Positions 1 to 11,888 of a stretch of 64,000 bases of DNA are shown here, piece after piece. Origin of the DNA: Thinopyrum elongatum. Its lineage: Eukaryota > Streptophyta > Magnoliopsida > Poales > Poaceae. The notes beneath the pieces were generated by a model. That model did not search any database and had not been told where the DNA came from. It saw only the letters and a list, made by a program, of their open reading frames with translations. Numbering within the stretch: the stretch's first letter is position 1; each line of letters begins with the position of its first letter. A program made the translations under genes and the position numbers. The DNA lies in contig CM022299.1 of assembly GCA_011799875.1 (NCBI GenBank), positions 352,886,526 to 352,950,525 of the forward strand, given 5' to 3'.

Positions 1-150
1 GATCACATGAGAAAAATACTAAAAACATTTCTTTCGGTGCAGTGCGCAGATGCAGTTTTGAACACTACACTTGTCATTGTAATTTGGGAAAATTACGAAA
101 AAATTGAGCTACATTGTGATTACCGTTTACTAATAGGAAAGAAGTTTCAC

Positions 151-1278
151 CTCGATGAGTAGCTTCTCCGTGCACGGAAAGCACGTAAGGAATCCAACAA
201 CTTGATCCAGATTGGTGCCGATAGATTTTATTGCCAAGATCTTCACTATGCGCACAGACTGGGTCAAGCTTGTGGGAATCATTTTCTGGATGACAGTCGT
301 AAATACATCAAGAAGAAATTTAAAAATGTGAATTTCAAAAAGACGGAGAAGAAGATGAGTGTTGTACCTGAACGATTACGGATCCAATAAAGAGTTCGGA
401 GAATTTGGCAGACGAGTACACCAACGCTGTCAATTTCGGTGTGTCAATGACCCTAATTTTTGTTGGACCTTCTAGATCAGATACAAGCAATCTCTCAAGG
501 AAAGGCGCATTCTCAATGACCATAACATGGAACACCTGGAGTGATCTCTTCCCAATTGATGTCTTGTTGCGGGGCCAGCAAGACACATAAATCCATCGAA
601 GATTTGTCGAGGCGATGTGGAGGCTAATGAACCCGTGGATCTGCCAAAGACGAAGGTACTCGAGCATAGTACAGCTGCGGACAGGTGCTCCATAGCTTTC
701 TTCGAGATGCCAACGTCGAAGAGGTCGAGCTACTTGAGTTGAGGGAGAAGAAGGGCGGGCGCGACATTAATCTGGGGAAAATAGCAGGAGCTGAAGCTAG
801 CGCGGCGCAGCGTTGGCGTGAGGCGGAGCGCGGATAGTGGCAGAGAGCGACATCGTCCAGCTTCAAACCTGAGCTCCTCGAGATGATCTAGGGTGGGGGA
901 TAAGAACCACTCATCGAACTTGGCTTGGACCTTGCAGTTGGTACTGAATAGGCGGATGTCAAGGCGTTTGGCTGGCCCAGGGTGCGATGAAAGGATCTTG
1001 GAGACTGCGGCCTTGCGTTTCCAATCCCCGTCGCAGAGGCAACTGTCGACGGTGAGGTTGAAGGGTACACAACGCTAGAGGGGGCGCCACCGCCGGGAGA
1101 GCAGGGTGGTCCGCACAGCAGATTTGGTGGGGAGGAGGCCGATGATGACGAGCAGCATGTCGTCGGGGAGGCTGCTGATGAAGTCCAGGCTCGCCGGATG
1201 CGGTTTTGGCTCGAGCCGCCTCCGCTTGCTGGCTGCCACGCCGTCCATCTCAGCCGGCCGCGACGCTGGGGTACACAT
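151..1278 (-). pseudogene. F-box/LRR (FBD-type) protein pseudogene, 5' part
   Basis: F-box proteins are substrate receptors of SCF ubiquitin ligases. The minus frame begins with a basic leader and an F-box core containing SLPDDMLL and LLSRRW (about residues 28-66), then an LRR-like stretch with motifs such as LNLTVD-like FNLTVDS, LDHLEELRF and ALRLTPTL. The gene is broken: the Trp expected after SRRWRPL is a TAG stop at 1075-1077, a second in-frame TAG lies at 730-732, and the frame shifts near 660-670 before continuing as LEYLRLWQIHGF. An 82-bp GT-AG intron (286-367) fits between VIVQ and KMIPTSLT, and another donor lies at 149-150, so the gene continued past the window edge. The start could be 1278 or the Met at about 1248. 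The large grass F-box/FBD family is the best match. Decay is clear, so I call it a pseudogene. Confidence 0.8.
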
Positions 1279-1659
1279 GTGCTGGTGTGTATTGTATGCT
1301 GGGTGTGCGCGAGTGCATCCTTGTGTGCATGCCGCCGCACAGTGGTGAAGTGTGCGCGAGTGCGTCCTTCACGCGGAAGAAGTGTGCCCTCAATTTACTA
1401 GCGTGCGGGGTGCTACCGCGAGTGGTTTCAACTTTGTTTACTTCATCGCGTGTCAGATGGGCCTCTAGTTTACTTATTTTCACCCACTGCCACATGGGCC
1501 AGCACACGAAGATAGAGAACACGAGCTGACAAGGCAGCATGTGGACTGGTTGACCGGTCAACTAAACAATATACGGAGCTATACACTGACACTGTGATCA
1601 TATAATCCCTCGGTAAAGAGAGATCGAGTGAGAGGGGAGGCCCGTGAGAGATAGTAGAG
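1279..1659. other. Upstream flank of the F-box pseudogene, no gene seen
   Basis: Mixed-composition sequence with short GT-rich runs, then GA-rich sequence from about 1615. Open frames here are short and show no family resemblance. It may hold the old promoter of the F-box pseudogene, but I see no convincing TATA box. Confidence 0.4.
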
Positions 1660-1674
1660 AGAGAGAAAGAGCTA

Positions 1675-1920
1675 CTCCCTCCGTTCGATAATGTAGTGCC
1701 TATATTTTTTTTAAGTCAAACTTTTGAAACTTTGACCAAGTTTATAAAGAAATTACTTATATCTACAATACCAAAGATAAATGATAGTATGAAGTAAGTA
1801 CATGTTGTGATGAATCTAATGATCGTTCCAGATGTAAATGTTTTTCTCCACATATACCTTGTCAAAATTTTCTGAGGTTTGACTTTTCAAAACATCCATA
1901 TGTTTATGGACGTGAGAGAG
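1675..1920. mobile_element. Stowaway-like MITE (unit 1)
   Basis: A 246-bp element flanked by TA dinucleotides (1673-1674 and 1921-1922). The left end reads ctccctccgttcg; the right end is a degenerate inverted match (ctctctcacgtcc on the minus strand). It has no coding capacity. The TA target and end sequence fit the Tc1/mariner-derived Stowaway group of grasses. Confidence 0.65.
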
Positions 1921-2616
1921 TACCTAACTAGAGAGAGAGAGTGTGTGTGTGAAATAGAAAGAGTGAGTGAAAAAAGTGTGTGTGTGCATGTGTGAAAGAG
2001 ACATGGACAACACACGATAAAGTAGAGAAAAAGCGCGTGTGTCTTATGCAAACATATCACACATGCATCTTCGACAGCGGAAGCGAGGTGAGGAGATAGT
2101 GTGTGGTTGTTTGTAACGAGAGAGAAAGACCCCTAGCACGTGGCCAAGAGAGGTCTGACAAACAAGGGAGAGAGGTCGAGAGAGACGTATGGAGAAAATG
2201 CAGGCATGGGGAGGAGAGAGTGTGTGTTTGTGACAGAGAGATCCCCTGGAGATCGTGATGGGATTACATGGGTGGGAGATCGAGTGACAAGGTGTGTGCA
2301 CGATAGAAGATACCCCGAGAGATATCGAGATAGACGTATGGATGGAAGGAGACAATAATTGTGTTCCTGATGGATAGTGAGAGATAGTCATACTTAGGGG
2401 GGAGTGCGTGTGCCTATGATGGAGTGAGGGATTATGGTACTTAGGGGGGTGTGTGTCACATAGAGAGAGAACAAGGGCGGAGAGTGTTAGATGGGTCTAT
2501 GTAGCGCGAGCGAGATATGTGTATGTGTGAACCAGGGAGATATAAAGTTTGAGAGAGATAGAGGAGCCCCGATACGGTGAGTGGTGCGTCAGATAGCTGA
2601 GAGGGGGAAAGAGATA

Positions 2617-2864
2617 CTCCATCTGCTCGATAATGCAGTGCATACAAATTTTGTAGAAGTCAAACTTTGGAAACTTTGACCAGGTTTACGAAAATATTAT
2701 TTATATCTACAGTACCAAAGATACATCATACGAAACTATATCTCATGATGAATCTAATGATATATGTTTGTCGTTCTAGATGTAAATGTTTTTCTCCACG
2801 TACCTGGTTAAACTTTGTGATGTTTGACATTTTAATAAATCTATATGCTATGGACCAAAGAGAG
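2617..2864. mobile_element. Stowaway-like MITE (unit 2)
   Basis: The second copy of the 1675 MITE, 248 bp, flanked by TA (2615-2616 and 2865-2866). The internal match to the first MITE is clear (aagtcaaactttg.aaactttgacca). Its position inside the second 0.94-kb unit suggests it was copied with that unit, not inserted again. Confidence 0.65.
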
Positions 2865-3600
2865 TACCTAAGTCGAGAGAGATCAAGTGCGTGTGAAGGA
2901 GAATGAGTGAGTGTGCAAAAAGAGTGTGTGTGTGAAAGAGAAAGGAACAACAAACGATAAAATAGAGAGAGAGTGTGTTCGTTTCTTATGCAAACATATC
3001 ACGCATGCATCTCCGAGATAGAAAAGCGAGGTGAGGAGATACACGAAAATAGCTAGTGCGTGATTGTTTGCAACAGAGAGAGACACCCCTATAGCACATG
3101 TCCAATAGAGGTCTGGCCAACAAGGGACAGAGGTCGAGAGGGACGCATGGAGAAGATGGACGCATGGGGAGGGAGAGAGGGTGTGTTTGTGATAGAGAGA
3201 TCCCCTCGAGATCGTGAGGGGACTATATGGGTGGGAAATCGAGGGACGAGGTGTATGTGCGATAGAAAGATGCCCCAAGAGAAATCGAGATAGACCAAGT
3301 GAGTAAAAGAGACAATGCATATGTTTGTGATGGAGACTAAGAATTAGTCATATACATAGGGGGGACTGCGTGTGCCTACAATTGAGTGAGAGACAATCAT
3401 ACTTAGCTAGGTGTGAGATTGTGTGTGTGTGCGTGTGAGATGGAGAGAGAACGAGGGAGAGAGAGAGAGAGAGCTTTAGATGGGTCTATCGAGTGCGAGT
3501 GAGATATGCATGTGTATGTGTGACCCAGGGAGACAGAGAGTTTGAGAGAGAGAGAGAGAGAGAGAGAGGGAAGAGCTCCGAGACGGCAGAGTGGTGCGTG

Positions 3601-4460
3601 AGAGACTTACGGGCAACGAGCTAGGGAGTTTGTGTGCGTACGATGAGTGCACCCTAGATATTTAGCTTGGACTTGAGAATCATACATTGTGTGCCAAAGA
3701 GACCTATACATGGAGTGTGCATGCAAACTAGAAAGACCCCCCCCCCCCACACACACACACATAGAGAGAGAGGGAGAGGGACCGACAAGGTTTGCATTTG
3801 GATGCGTGCGATAGAATTGAAGATTGTCGGCGAGAGAGAGAACAGGAATCCGGGAGAGGGGGAGGTCGCGTTTATGCATCAAAGACTGATATAAACCATG
3901 TTTCGATATAAATTTGCATTCAAATATTTGAATTGGAGAACATGTTGTCTGCAATCCACACATGAACGGAGATATGCGTATCAAACAAGTTCATTAATTT
4001 GACTTTCAACATGTTCATGGAGTACTATAATACAACATGCTACTCAATTGAGGTGTTCAATTTTGGATTTAGTTCACTATTTTGACCTGGTGAACGAGCT
4101 ATTTCATTGAATCGTTTCATTTTGTGTTTGATTCCCGTTTTTTAGTGGGTCAACTATTTGTCATATAGTAAATCGTTAGCAACGAGCATGTAAAAACACA
4201 TTAGTCCCGAGCATCATCTCACCATCTAAAAAAGAAGTGGCAAGCTAATATATCAAAATTTGATTCCAATTGACTTTTTTTTGAAATGGAACACTCCGAT
4301 TCCATACTTAAACTGGCTCAGCCAAATTGCTGGCCATTCGAATTGACTTGTTAAGGTAGACGTGGATCCTCGTTCTCCCCAAATTTGAATGAACCACTAA
4401 ACACCCTCTGCTCGGTGGAATTCGCCCGAGCAAATAAATGGGAGACGCGAAATTACCGGT
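3601..4460. other. Non-coding stretch left of the LTR retrotransposon
   Basis: Contains a (C)n(CA)n microsatellite at about 3738-3762, short GA runs and AT-rich sequence. Near 4390 it shows 'aacaccctctgctcgg', like the 'aacaccctctcctcgg' found at about 12438. This suggests that the DNA on both sides of the LTR retrotransposon belongs to one older element. No gene seen. Confidence 0.4.
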
Positions 4461-4879
4461 GTCGGTTCTGTATCCGGCATATCTCGTAGTAGGGGTCCTA
4501 AGCTAGGCGTCTTGGAGCGATGGTAACATGGACACAGGATTTTACCCAGGTTCGGGCTCTCTCGAAGAGATAATACCCTATGTCCTACTTTTGATTGTAT
4601 TGATATGGGTGTAGTACAGAGTACATGTATCTACCACGAGATTGTTCTAATGAATATTATCTGATCTATTGACTAGCCTGGCCTCGGTTTATATAATGCA
4701 CCGGAGGCCTAGGGTTTAGGAGAGTCCTCGTCTTGTGCGCCAAGTCTTGTGGAGTCTCCCTTGTATGCGGCATGGGCTGCCCGAAGTGGCCCATGAGTGA
4801 ACCGCCATGGGGATCCTCGGCCCGATCCACCTGGTCGGGAGACGACGTGGTGAGTACCCCCTAGTCCAGGACACCATCA
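4461..4879 (+). repeat. 5' LTR of the LARD-like element
   Basis: 419 bp, from tgtcggttctg to ggacaccatca, same length as the LTR at 11889-12307. No recognisable primer binding site follows directly. Confidence 0.88.
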
Positions 4880-5137
4880 GTAGCCCCCTGAACCGGTCTT
4901 CAATTTGGGGACGCTCCTTGGTTCTTCCGAATTGTTCTTCGTCTTCGGTCGTCGGTCTTGAAAACTGGTTCAACAAATCTTCCCATCTTCGATCTTGAGG
5001 ATTGCTGAAATGAATCCGAAGAGTTTACACGCCGGGTATCCGAGGAGCCATTTAAGTTTTTGGCCTTCATCAATGCCTTGTTATTTTTTATGCCACACGT
5101 CGGGTTTGAAGTGTTTCCCGTGCAGCAGCATCCTCTT

Positions 5138-5400
5138 GCGTCCGAGCTCCAACGCCGGATTGTATCCAAGCTCTAACGCCGGACCGCATCCGAGGTGTCT
5201 TTTTGCGGCCGAGCTCCAACGCCGGACTGCATCCAAGCTCCAACGCCAGACTATATCCAAGCTCCAATGCCGGATTGTATCCAAGCTCCAACGCCGGACT
5301 GTATCCAAGCTCCAACGCCGGATTGTATCCAAGCTCCAACGCCGGACTATATCCAAGCTCCAACGCCGAACTGTGTCAAGCTCCAATGTCGGATTGCATC
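5138..5400. repeat. 24-bp tandem repeat array
   Basis: About ten units of a 24-bp repeat built on 'ccaagctccaacgccgg'. The unit length is a multiple of three, so several frames on both strands stay open (repeats like SSNAGLYP or LELGYSPA). These are by-products of the repeat and not proteins. The array lies in the interior of the LARD-like element. Confidence 0.85.
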
Positions 5401-6199
5401 CAAAGAGGCATAGAGTACCTCATCTTTGAAAAAGTTTGAAGGAATTCAACCTAGTTTAATTCGGAAACGCCCTCTAGAGATCCAACCACTTGCATCCGAG
5501 CTTTATACCGGACTTGTTCCGAAGTGGTGCAATTTATTTTCTGCCAAGATATATAGCCAGTAGCCCTCAAGGTGTGTGTCGGCCTAAAATTCGAGATGCA
5601 CCTGAAGAAAAACATGAAACCGCGGATCCCAATAGCCCCTGAGACTCAGGTCGATTCACGAAATCGGCCTGAGGATCAACTCCTAGCTCGGCAGCATACG
5701 TAGGAATGGAAACACAGTGTAATATATTAGAGGAGATAGTGATCGGTGGACGGGCCCTTGAGAGAGGGTCTTGAGAAGTCGACGTAATATATTAGCTTGA
5801 TACTAGATAGGTCCCAAATGGTACTTATTGTTATCCGAAGACACATTTTCCCATAGCTTGGTCATGCCGAACACTAAGCACTTTGAATTTTCTGCATTGA
5901 ATAGGCAATCCAGTAGCCCCCGAGCCACTGGTCGGGTGGCAACACCAGATCAGGGGATCGATGTGCCCCTTTAATATTTGTAAATGATAAGCCTGAAGCC
6001 CAGTATCCCCCGAGCCTTAATGTGGGCACGGGTGGCCGAATTTAGGATCGATATCCGGAGTAAAATCACAAATTATGTGTAATGATTCTATGTATCCAAG
6101 TACTCTACATCATTAATGCTCGGATCCGCATTATACAAAACTTTGTTGACCGACCATCGGCTTCAACCTCCTCGGCCAGTAGCTGGGGAGTGTTTGTCC
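5401..6199. other. LARD interior, non-coding
   Basis: Non-coding interior with 'agtagcccccgagcc'-type motifs near 5630, 5912 and 6003. No protein signal. It ends at the target site of the solo LTR, with TGTCC at 6195-6199. Confidence 0.5.
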
Positions 6200-8358
6200 T
6201 ATAGGAGATATGCCCTAGAGGCAATAATAAATGTTATGATTTATCTCCATGCTCATGATTATGTTTATGTTCCATGCTATAACTGTTGTGGTTCCTGAGC
6301 CCGTATATCCATAAAGGCTCTGGGGAAAACCCATGTGCACGTGTGGAATAATAAACGGTAAAATGTATTCCTAGTCATGCCTGTAAGACTAGCTCAAGTG
6401 TTGCATGATGATTATGTTTTCCCAATCATGGGCATGTCTATGCCAGCAGCTTTAAGGGCACAATGTTAGAAGAACATTTGTGTTGAATCGACCCGAATTG
6501 ATGTTATGCTATGAGATACATTCATCATAAGTTAATGGTTAATAACACAGAGATGGTTAACGTTTGCATGATTCCTCGGACCATGAGAGTATCAAGTTTC
6601 TTCATGCTTGATTCATGAACTTTGGGGTTTGTTAAACGTCATCCGTAAATGGATGGCTATTATGGCAGCTTACGGGTTCATGGGAAAGTATGTCAAGTAA
6701 CTTGATAGCTCAAGATTGGGATTTGCTCCTCCGACAATGGAGAGATATCTCTGGGCCCTCTCGGTGTTATGGTATCCATCATCATCTAGCCAGACACAGG
6801 GTGATTTGATCACAGGGGTGCCGGAACACGGTAACGAGAAAAGAGAACAATACCGGTAACAAGGTAACTGGCATAGTGGATAAGTTGTTGATCCACGGGA
6901 ATGCCAACATGTCTCACCTCGGGTACTTGTAACATATCGCGAAGCAATAGGAATAGCTCACGGCAACTGGAGGTTCACTCGAATATGCATTCATGTGGGT
7001 ATAGGGGTCAATATGGGTGTCCACGGCTCCGTTGTTGATCATTAATCGGAAAGTGTTCCGGTCATGTCTATGCTTCACCGAACCTATAGGGTCACACGCT
7101 TAAGGGTCGTCTATCTGCTGAATACTAGACAAGGAGTCCGAGAGAAAGTCAGTGGAAAAGTTTCAGAGACAACGGAAAAGTTCCGGAGAGAACACCGAAA
7201 ATGTTTCGGTAAAACTGAAAAGTTGTTTTGGATAAAACCATTGATCCAAAAAGGTTTTGGCAAGCACCGGGAATGTTTTGGAGGTTGCCAGATTGGTCTG
7301 GTAACTTCTGGAATTTTTTTAGAGAAAAAACCAAAAAGAAATTTCGGAGCTGCCGGAATTGTTTACAGAGTAAACGAAGATGGTTTTAAATTAAACCACC
7401 ATACCGGAAATGTTCCGGAGCGTGTCTAGATAATTTTAGAGGGTGCCGGAAATGTTCTGGGACTTATCAGAATTTTTCAGAAGTAATAGTCGCGGAAAAC
7501 ATCTTGTCCCAGCGTGAGGGGACAAGATCCCACGATACGTGGAGGCTGTTTTGGGGCACCTCCCCTTTGGGGGGCAGCCCCTTGTGGCTGGAAAAAAGGT
7601 GTTGCCCCCCCCCCCCCATGGTGGGGGGCAGCCTCCACAAATGGAGGAGAGTGTTGGGAGGAAGGTGGGGCCCCATGGGGGAACACCATGGACAAGGGAT
7701 CATGTTTTCTCCATGTTTGGTGGGAACATGTTTTCCTTGTTTGGTGGGTGCATATTTTGTGGGCTGAATTTCAGCCCCCCCCCCCCTCACCCCTTCCACC
7801 ATTATATAAGGAGGTGGAGAGGAGCTCTCCATACACACTCCAACTCTCTCACACAAGCCATGCATGATCTGGCATTCTCTCTCCCTCCCACGAAATAGTT
7901 TTGTAGTGCCGAAAGGCTGTCTGGGTTCCGGTGGGAACTAGTTCTGGACGGCGAAGCCCTCCCAGATAGATGACACCGTATGTGTGCAACCCCGTAGAGA
8001 GGTCATAGTTTCATCCTTTTGCCCGAGGGGCTGTTCGAGTGTCCTCCCGAAGGGCTATCCGAGTAACCGTCCGAGTTTCCAGGGTCCTCCCGAAGGGCTG
8101 TCCGTGACACTGTCCGAGGGACTGTCCGACCGCCTCCCGGAGGGCTGTCCGAGGGGCAGATGGGGGAGTACATCCTCATGATTGGGAGGTTGTAAAATCC
8201 TAGCTGCGGGGATCTGCACCGCCGATCGTCATCGACTCTACTTCCGCTGCGCTACGAGTCGGTAACGAAAAGATCAAACCTTGTATGCAGTCTCCATAGT
8301 GGTCCTGGGCTAGTGCGTAGGTCGGATTTTTTTTTGTTTTCTGCTGTGTTACCCAACA
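6200..8358 (+). mobile_element. Nested solo LTR, Copia-type
   Basis: A 2159-bp insert flanked by the 5-bp duplication TGTCC (6195-6199 and 8359-8363). It starts tataggagatatgccctagag (the first two bases are TA where TG is expected) and ends acccaaca. The 'atgccctagaggcaataa' start is shared with Angela/BARE-type Copia LTRs, but the rest differs from the Angela LTR at 42966, so it is a different family. No internal domain or second LTR is present, as expected after LTR-LTR recombination. It carries several 'ggaaatgttccgg'-like short repeats (7150-7470), C-runs and a TATA box. Confidence 0.72.
7803..7810 (+). promoter_or_regulatory. TATA box of the solo LTR
   Basis: TATATAAG followed by 'gaggtggagagg' about 500 bp before the LTR end, where the U3/R border of a long LTR is expected. 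This is the likely retroelement core promoter. Activity is unknown. Confidence 0.5.
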
Positions 8359-8363
8359 TGTCC

Positions 8364-11300
8364 TACTTTATAAAGCCTTTATGAGGGCAAATATTTATGG
8401 CAAACAAGGCAATCCGGCCATATGGTTTTATAAACAAAGGTACACGGAGAGATATGTTATATTACTTTTTAATGTAAGAAACATCTTCTGGGAAAAATAG
8501 TTCCTTTATGAGTTCCTTTTCCCAGGCTATCATGTTGACCATGATCATGAAACCTCAACTCTGATCAAATGTGGGAGGAAAATATTGAGGATTTAGTTCG
8601 GGGAAAGTTCCCAAACTCTATGGTCCAATGAACCGAAATTTTCACTTCCGACGTTGCCGACCAATTATATCCTTTAAGATGGCTAGCTTTCGGCTTCACC
8701 CAGTCTGAGGTACTAACCCGGATGACCCGATAGTAACAATCACAGAGGTGCCCCCTTTACCGCCTAGCCGAACAATCAGGAACGTAGGGGTAAGCACAGG
8801 AGCCAGGCAACCCAGCTTGGCCAAAATCTTAAGTCAAATTGATGCATATTTATGGCTTTATAACGATAATTACGGAAGGCAGCGCTCGTATAGTGAATAC
8901 AAACGCTGATAATATATATTTTTGTTTTGACTCCGTTGCGACCGGTTATAATCTGAAAGTGGCCCATCGTTGGCTTCTACCCCTTTGTAGATGCTACGCA
9001 GGGTGTTTCCATACTAACAAGACAACCCTTAGCCGACGTCTCGGTGCCCGGAGGCGGTTGTGTTAGCGGAAACAAGGCAATAAGATATCTAGGCTTTATA
9101 ACTTTCACTTAGTCAAAGGAGCTTAAACTTGGGAGGCCAGTTAATAGCCCCCGGTTAGTGTTCGGCATCAGCCGAGGTCAAGCCATTAACACTTCGGCCA
9201 ATGTTATGAAAGGCCCATCGTTTAACACCGGGTACTCGCTATCGATCTATAGTTTGACACCGTCATCAGATTGCTGACCAGTTTACGCCCATTGTGAAAG
9301 TCAATTGTCGGCTTTCTCCACTGAGGCGCTTAACCATTCGAGCTGGAAGCACAATCGCAGTGGTTCTCCCTTTGCACACCTAACCGAACAAAGCGGAATG
9401 TAGGAGGCAGGCACAGGAGCCGGGCAACCCAACTATTGACCGAAGACACAATTCGAAACTAATGCATATAAAGCAATATCCGAGAACATTTTGCCGAAGA
9501 CCCCTCGGAGTACCTGGTCTTTTGGTGGGTTCGGCTCTTGTCGCAGCCCCGGGTTGATGTTGCCGAAGCTTTAAAGGTGTCCGGCATTGTACTGCGAGAC
9601 TTATGCGAGAAACACACAAATAGGTTAAAAGTGTCGTTAGCTTGGAAAACCAAAAAATTTCAGTAAAAACTTTACGTCCGAACTAAATCAAGTTTTTGGT
9701 GCCAATCTGCACAATGGTCTTAAAATTAGTTTGTGCTTCCGTCGTGCTTTAACACTTTGCAACAACTTAGAAAAAAAACAGTTATTATAAAATGGCTCAT
9801 ACAAATTTAAGAGCCCCCAGTTAACTTGGGGCAAAAGGAGTATTTTTTAACAAATAACATTTTTAACAAACTAAGTTTTTTGTTTAACACAAATATAAAG
9901 TTTGGTCGAACCGAACAAGAATTAAAAAAATTGAGCATGGAAGCGACTTAGCTGGTTAATGTGCACGGTGTCGATCTGCGGCCCGAGCTTACGGCGGGAC
10001 GAGGTCCCAGCCCACAAGCCGGTCCCGAGGTAGCGGAGCGAAGAGCTCGGCACTCCAAAGTGGTGACATAGCTCGATCGATGTGGCGATGCAAAGCCCCC
10101 GGTCCAGCCTAGCTGACGAAGCTGGTCGGCTAGGTGATGGCACATCTTGGTCGATGGAGGGGGACGACAACGTCGGCTCACCGAGGTGACGCAGACGAAG
10201 TAGATTTCATGAGTCGAAACTCACGACGTGGCGCGGCATAGTCCAAACCACAAGGGTATGTGGACTAAGTTTGATCATCAACGTGCATGAAGATGGCCAA
10301 GCCGCACTCGAAGCACCTGGAAGATAAAAAAGGTAGCTAATGTGGTGCCTCCACATGAATTAGTATAGCTCATCCATGATGCACTATTCAATGATCAAGT
10401 CCCAAGAAATGTGCCTAACATGGAGTAACAATATTGAACTAGAAAAGGAATCAAACTAGCAGTACAACTCCGGTGAGTCCCCGTTGAAAAGAAAAAAACT
10501 TAGCGCTTCTTCGTTTGAACAGACATGGCTTCACGACGCCTTTAGACGATCGAGGAAAGACTTCATGGGCGCCTTTCAGGTGGATGCGTGTGCCGCTTGG
10601 CAACCCTAGGCTTTGGGACGCGGGCGTACTACCTCGGATCTGTTGTTAATTGATCAGAGGGCGATGGTTGCCGCCGAGGCCGAACCAGAAATAATAATAA
10701 TGATTATATTTTTTTTGCATAATTAACTTTTGCAAATATATTATTAAAAAGATAATGGCCTGAGTGGTACTAATTATGCTGGTCCGAACCCACAGGACGC
10801 CCGCTCAGGGCGCGTGGAGCTCACACGATGACGAAATTAGATCGGCGGAGGCGGGACGACGACGTCGGCATGCCGAGGTGACCGTGTGACGCAGTCGAGG
10901 TTGAATACCAGCATACGTTAAATAGTGCAAGCAAGAAATAATAATAATAATAATAAAATAATGCACAATTAATTTATGCGAAGTGAATAATCCGGTAAAT
11001 GTGGCCTGAGCGTCAAGGTCGGCTCAACGGAGTGATATCGCGAAGATGCTGACACAGAGACGCGCTCTGAGGTGATGCCAAAACTTGGTTGGCGTAGGTG
11101 GGATGATGACAGCGGCTCGCTGCGGTGGCTTAGTCGAGGTCAATTATCTGTTCCAGCACGTCAGACCGCCTTTAGAACCGATTGACAAAAAACTCCATAC
11201 GCAGCACCACCCCGGACAAGTTCCCTGAAAGTCATGCGATAGCACTTTGATCTGCACGTGAGGCAAAACTCGGCCCAAGTAGTGCTAGTACGTTAGTACT

Positions 11301-11888
11301 CCCTCCGTTCGGAATTACTTGTCTCGGAAATAGATGTATCTAGAACTAAAATATGTCTAGGTACATTCATTTCTGCGACAAGTAATTTCGAACGAAGGGA
11401 GTACTTGGCTTATGCATGTTCAATTAAAACTGGAGGTCCACGAGGGGCATCATAAGTACTACAGATTAAAGAAAGAAAAGAAAAAAGAGCCTACCTGACG
11501 CCTTTCTGCATGCTTCATCCACCAGCGGCAGAAGTGCAAAGCAACAGGCTGCGTGACCCCATCGAGCTCTGCAATCAATTTGCAGCAGCTGGCCGATTTG
11601 TCTTGGGCACCGTGTTCGCCCGATCCATGGCTGCTCCTGGGGTTCTGATAGTACACGGATCACCGCTGGCGTCTGCGTCGGCAATCCGATATCTCGCCAG
11701 GAACCGCCGCCCAAGAAGTCATGACCTAATTATAGTTCTGCGAACATAGTTGCGATCCGGGAGCAGTAATTTGCAAAAAAGATAATATACATGAAACAGA
11801 TCGGACTGGAAAAATATCACCTGACGGTTGATTTTGACTCCCATCAAACCGCGACGATCACCTAGCAGGCTCTCAATGAAAGCATCAA
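8364..11888. other. LARD interior, right part, non-coding
   Basis: Continues the interior after the solo LTR. Contains 'agcccccggttagtgttcgg'-type motifs, AT-rich sequence (9660-9940) and one MITE at 11299. No open frame shows a retroelement domain. From 9794 on it is copy 1 of the 12-kb duplication. Confidence 0.5.
11299..11401. mobile_element. Stowaway MITE (Thalos-like)
   Basis: 103-bp element with TA duplications (11297-11298 and 11402-11403). Ends ctccctccgttcg and cgaacgaagggag form near-perfect inverted repeats. The whole element can fold back. A classical grass Stowaway. Confidence 0.9.

Larger units (their letters stand above)
1660..3600. repeat. Two tandem GA-rich units of about 0.94 kb
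   Basis: Two direct units (about 1660-2610 and 2611-3600) align with an offset of 942 bp, for example at the MITE starts 1675/2617 and at 'cttatgcaaacatatc' 2043/2985. The offset grows to 959 by 2241/3200. Each unit starts with a MITE and continues as 'gagagag'/'gtgtgtg' purine-rich sequence. Similar minus-strand open frames in both units (motif SRGSL.HKHTLSP) only reflect the duplication and low complexity. I do not recognise the unit as a named transposon. Confidence 0.75.

Noticed and set aside
2044..3320. Minus-strand frames of 115 and 145 codons with shared motifs
   Set aside because: The similarity comes from the 0.94-kb tandem duplication of GA-rich sequence. Composition is low-complexity and no domain is present.
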